6,243 bases of DNA from Gammaproteobacteria bacterium RIFCSPHIGHO2_12_FULL_38_11. Lineage in GTDB: Bacteria > Pseudomonadota > Gammaproteobacteria > Coxiellales > Coxiellaceae. A program made the translations under genes and the position numbers. Shown one piece after another: positions 5,637-6,243 of the stretch (the stretch's first letter is position 1; every line of letters begins with the position of its first letter). Below the pieces are notes generated by a model. That model worked only from the letters and a program-made list of their open reading frames with translations. It did no database searches and had not been told where the DNA came from. The stretch covers positions 3,901 through 10,143 of the forward strand of contig MGXX01000035.1 in the NCBI GenBank assembly GCA_001801515.1, written 5' to 3'.

Positions 5637-6243
5637 ATGTACATTTCCTTATTAATCTTCTTAATTTTATTAGCGACATTTTTTTCAGCTTCCGAAACCA
5701 GCATGATGGCGGTGAATCGCTATCGATTACGTCATTTGGCGCGAAAATCGCATGTGGGTGCGACACGTGTATTGAAACTGTTGGAAAGACCGGATCGTTT
5801 ATTGGGGATGATTTTAATTGGAAACACCTTTGCAGCTATTTTAGCATCATCCGTTGTTACAATGATCGCTGTTAAATCTTATGGTGATATTGGCGCATTA
5901 GTGGGTACGATTATTTTGACGTTTGTTATTCTTATTTTTGCGGAAACAGCGCCCAAAACATTCGCGGCATTATATTCACAGCAGGTAGCATTATTGTTTT
6001 CAGGTCCTCTGCAATGGCTGTTAAGAATATTATACCCCCTGGTTTGGTTTGTGAATTTATTATCGAATGGTTTGTTGAGAATAGGGGGTATTCACATCCA
6101 TAAAAATGAGGGTGAAACTTTATCGATGGATGAGTTGCGATCTGTTGTTCATGAAGCGACAGGCAAAACGTCATTACATTATCAGGAAATGTTATTGCGT
6201 GTGTTGGATTTGCAGCAAGTAACGGTCGAAGAAATTATGGTGC
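5637..6243 (+). CDS. corB: CorB/YfjD-type CNNM (DUF21) magnesium/cobalt transport protein, 3' end beyond the window
   Basis: The first 202 residues are present. CNNM/HlyC-CorC proteins have a membrane domain (DUF21) followed by paired CBS domains and a CorC_HlyC domain; bacterial members are linked to Mg2+/Co2+ export and resistance. The DUF21 domain is intact here, with FFSASETSMMAVNRYRLRHLA (15-35), LLERPDRLLGMILIGNT (48-64), FAETAPKTFAALY (101-113) and the PLVW helix (134-137). After it come the acidic juxtamembrane helix LSMDELRSVVHEA (162-174) and the lead into the first CBS domain, VLDLQQVTVEEIMV (189-202). These match E. coli YfjD closely as recalled. The family often has GNN where this protein has GNT. 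The start is set by AACGGAG (GGAG at 5626-5629), seven bases before the ATG. No convincing sigma-70 promoter was found upstream. The palindrome at 5552-5597 would lie in its leader if transcription starts farther upstream. Confidence 0.93.
   Translation, partial: MYISLLIFLILLATFFSASETSMMAVNRYRLRHLARKSHVGATRVLKLLERPDRLLGMILIGNTFAAILASSVVTMIAVKSYGDIGALVGTIILTFVILIFAETAPKTFAALYSQQVALLFSGPLQWLLRILYPLVWFVNLLSNGLLRIGGIHIHKNEGETLSMDELRSVVHEATGKTSLHYQEMLLRVLDLQQVTVEEIMV

Noticed and set aside
5503..5766. 87-residue minus-strand frame ending near the kinase promoter
   Set aside because: It starts inside corB on the opposite strand and has no ribosome site. Its only interest is that repeat copy 2 gives it the SCAGYFVHVP string, which is reported under the repeat.
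1..6243. tRNA, rRNA, CRISPR array or transposase gene
   Set aside because: No cloverleaf, rRNA block, regularly spaced repeat array or transposase-like frame was seen by eye on either strand.

Overview
The window looks like the chromosome of a moderately AT-rich gammaproteobacterium. Ffh, a YpjD-type membrane protein and a CorB-type CNNM protein occur in the same order as ffh-ypjD-yfjD(corB) in Escherichia coli, and each resembles the gammaproteobacterial version. A eukaryotic-like protein kinase and a small OMP_b-brl-type porin are reminiscent of Legionellales (Legionella/Coxiella relatives). That placement is inferred from gene content and was not tested by any search.

Layout: a hypothetical hydrophobic protein runs off the left edge (minus, 1-430). 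A divergent 158-bp gap leads to an outer-membrane beta-barrel gene (plus, 589-1350). A 76-bp convergent gap with two hairpins separates it from ffh (minus; true start at 2803). A divergent promoter region follows, then ypjD (plus, 2914-3705). A 583-residue kinase-like gene (minus, 3702-5453) shares stop-codon bases with ypjD. A 183-bp regulatory region then leads to corB (plus, from 5637), which is cut by the right edge. All six genes alternate in strand, so there is no classical operon and each gene probably has its own promoter.

The most notable region is 3701-5636. The kinase gene sits between ypjD and corB, which are direct neighbours in E. coli. It is bracketed by two diverged direct copies of a ~40-bp sequence (3701-3740 and 5542-5581). 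The left copy starts on the ypjD stop codon and encodes the last residues of the kinase. The right copy is one arm of a structured imperfect palindrome just upstream of corB. Recombination between the copies would remove the kinase and leave ypjD and corB intact, so this looks like an accessory cassette in a housekeeping locus. The kinase keeps a glycine-rich loop and an HxDLKPxN catalytic loop but has Arg at the beta-3 Lys position, DFD in place of DFG and no clear APE. Its promoter region has a perfect TATAAT and operator-like inverted repeats.
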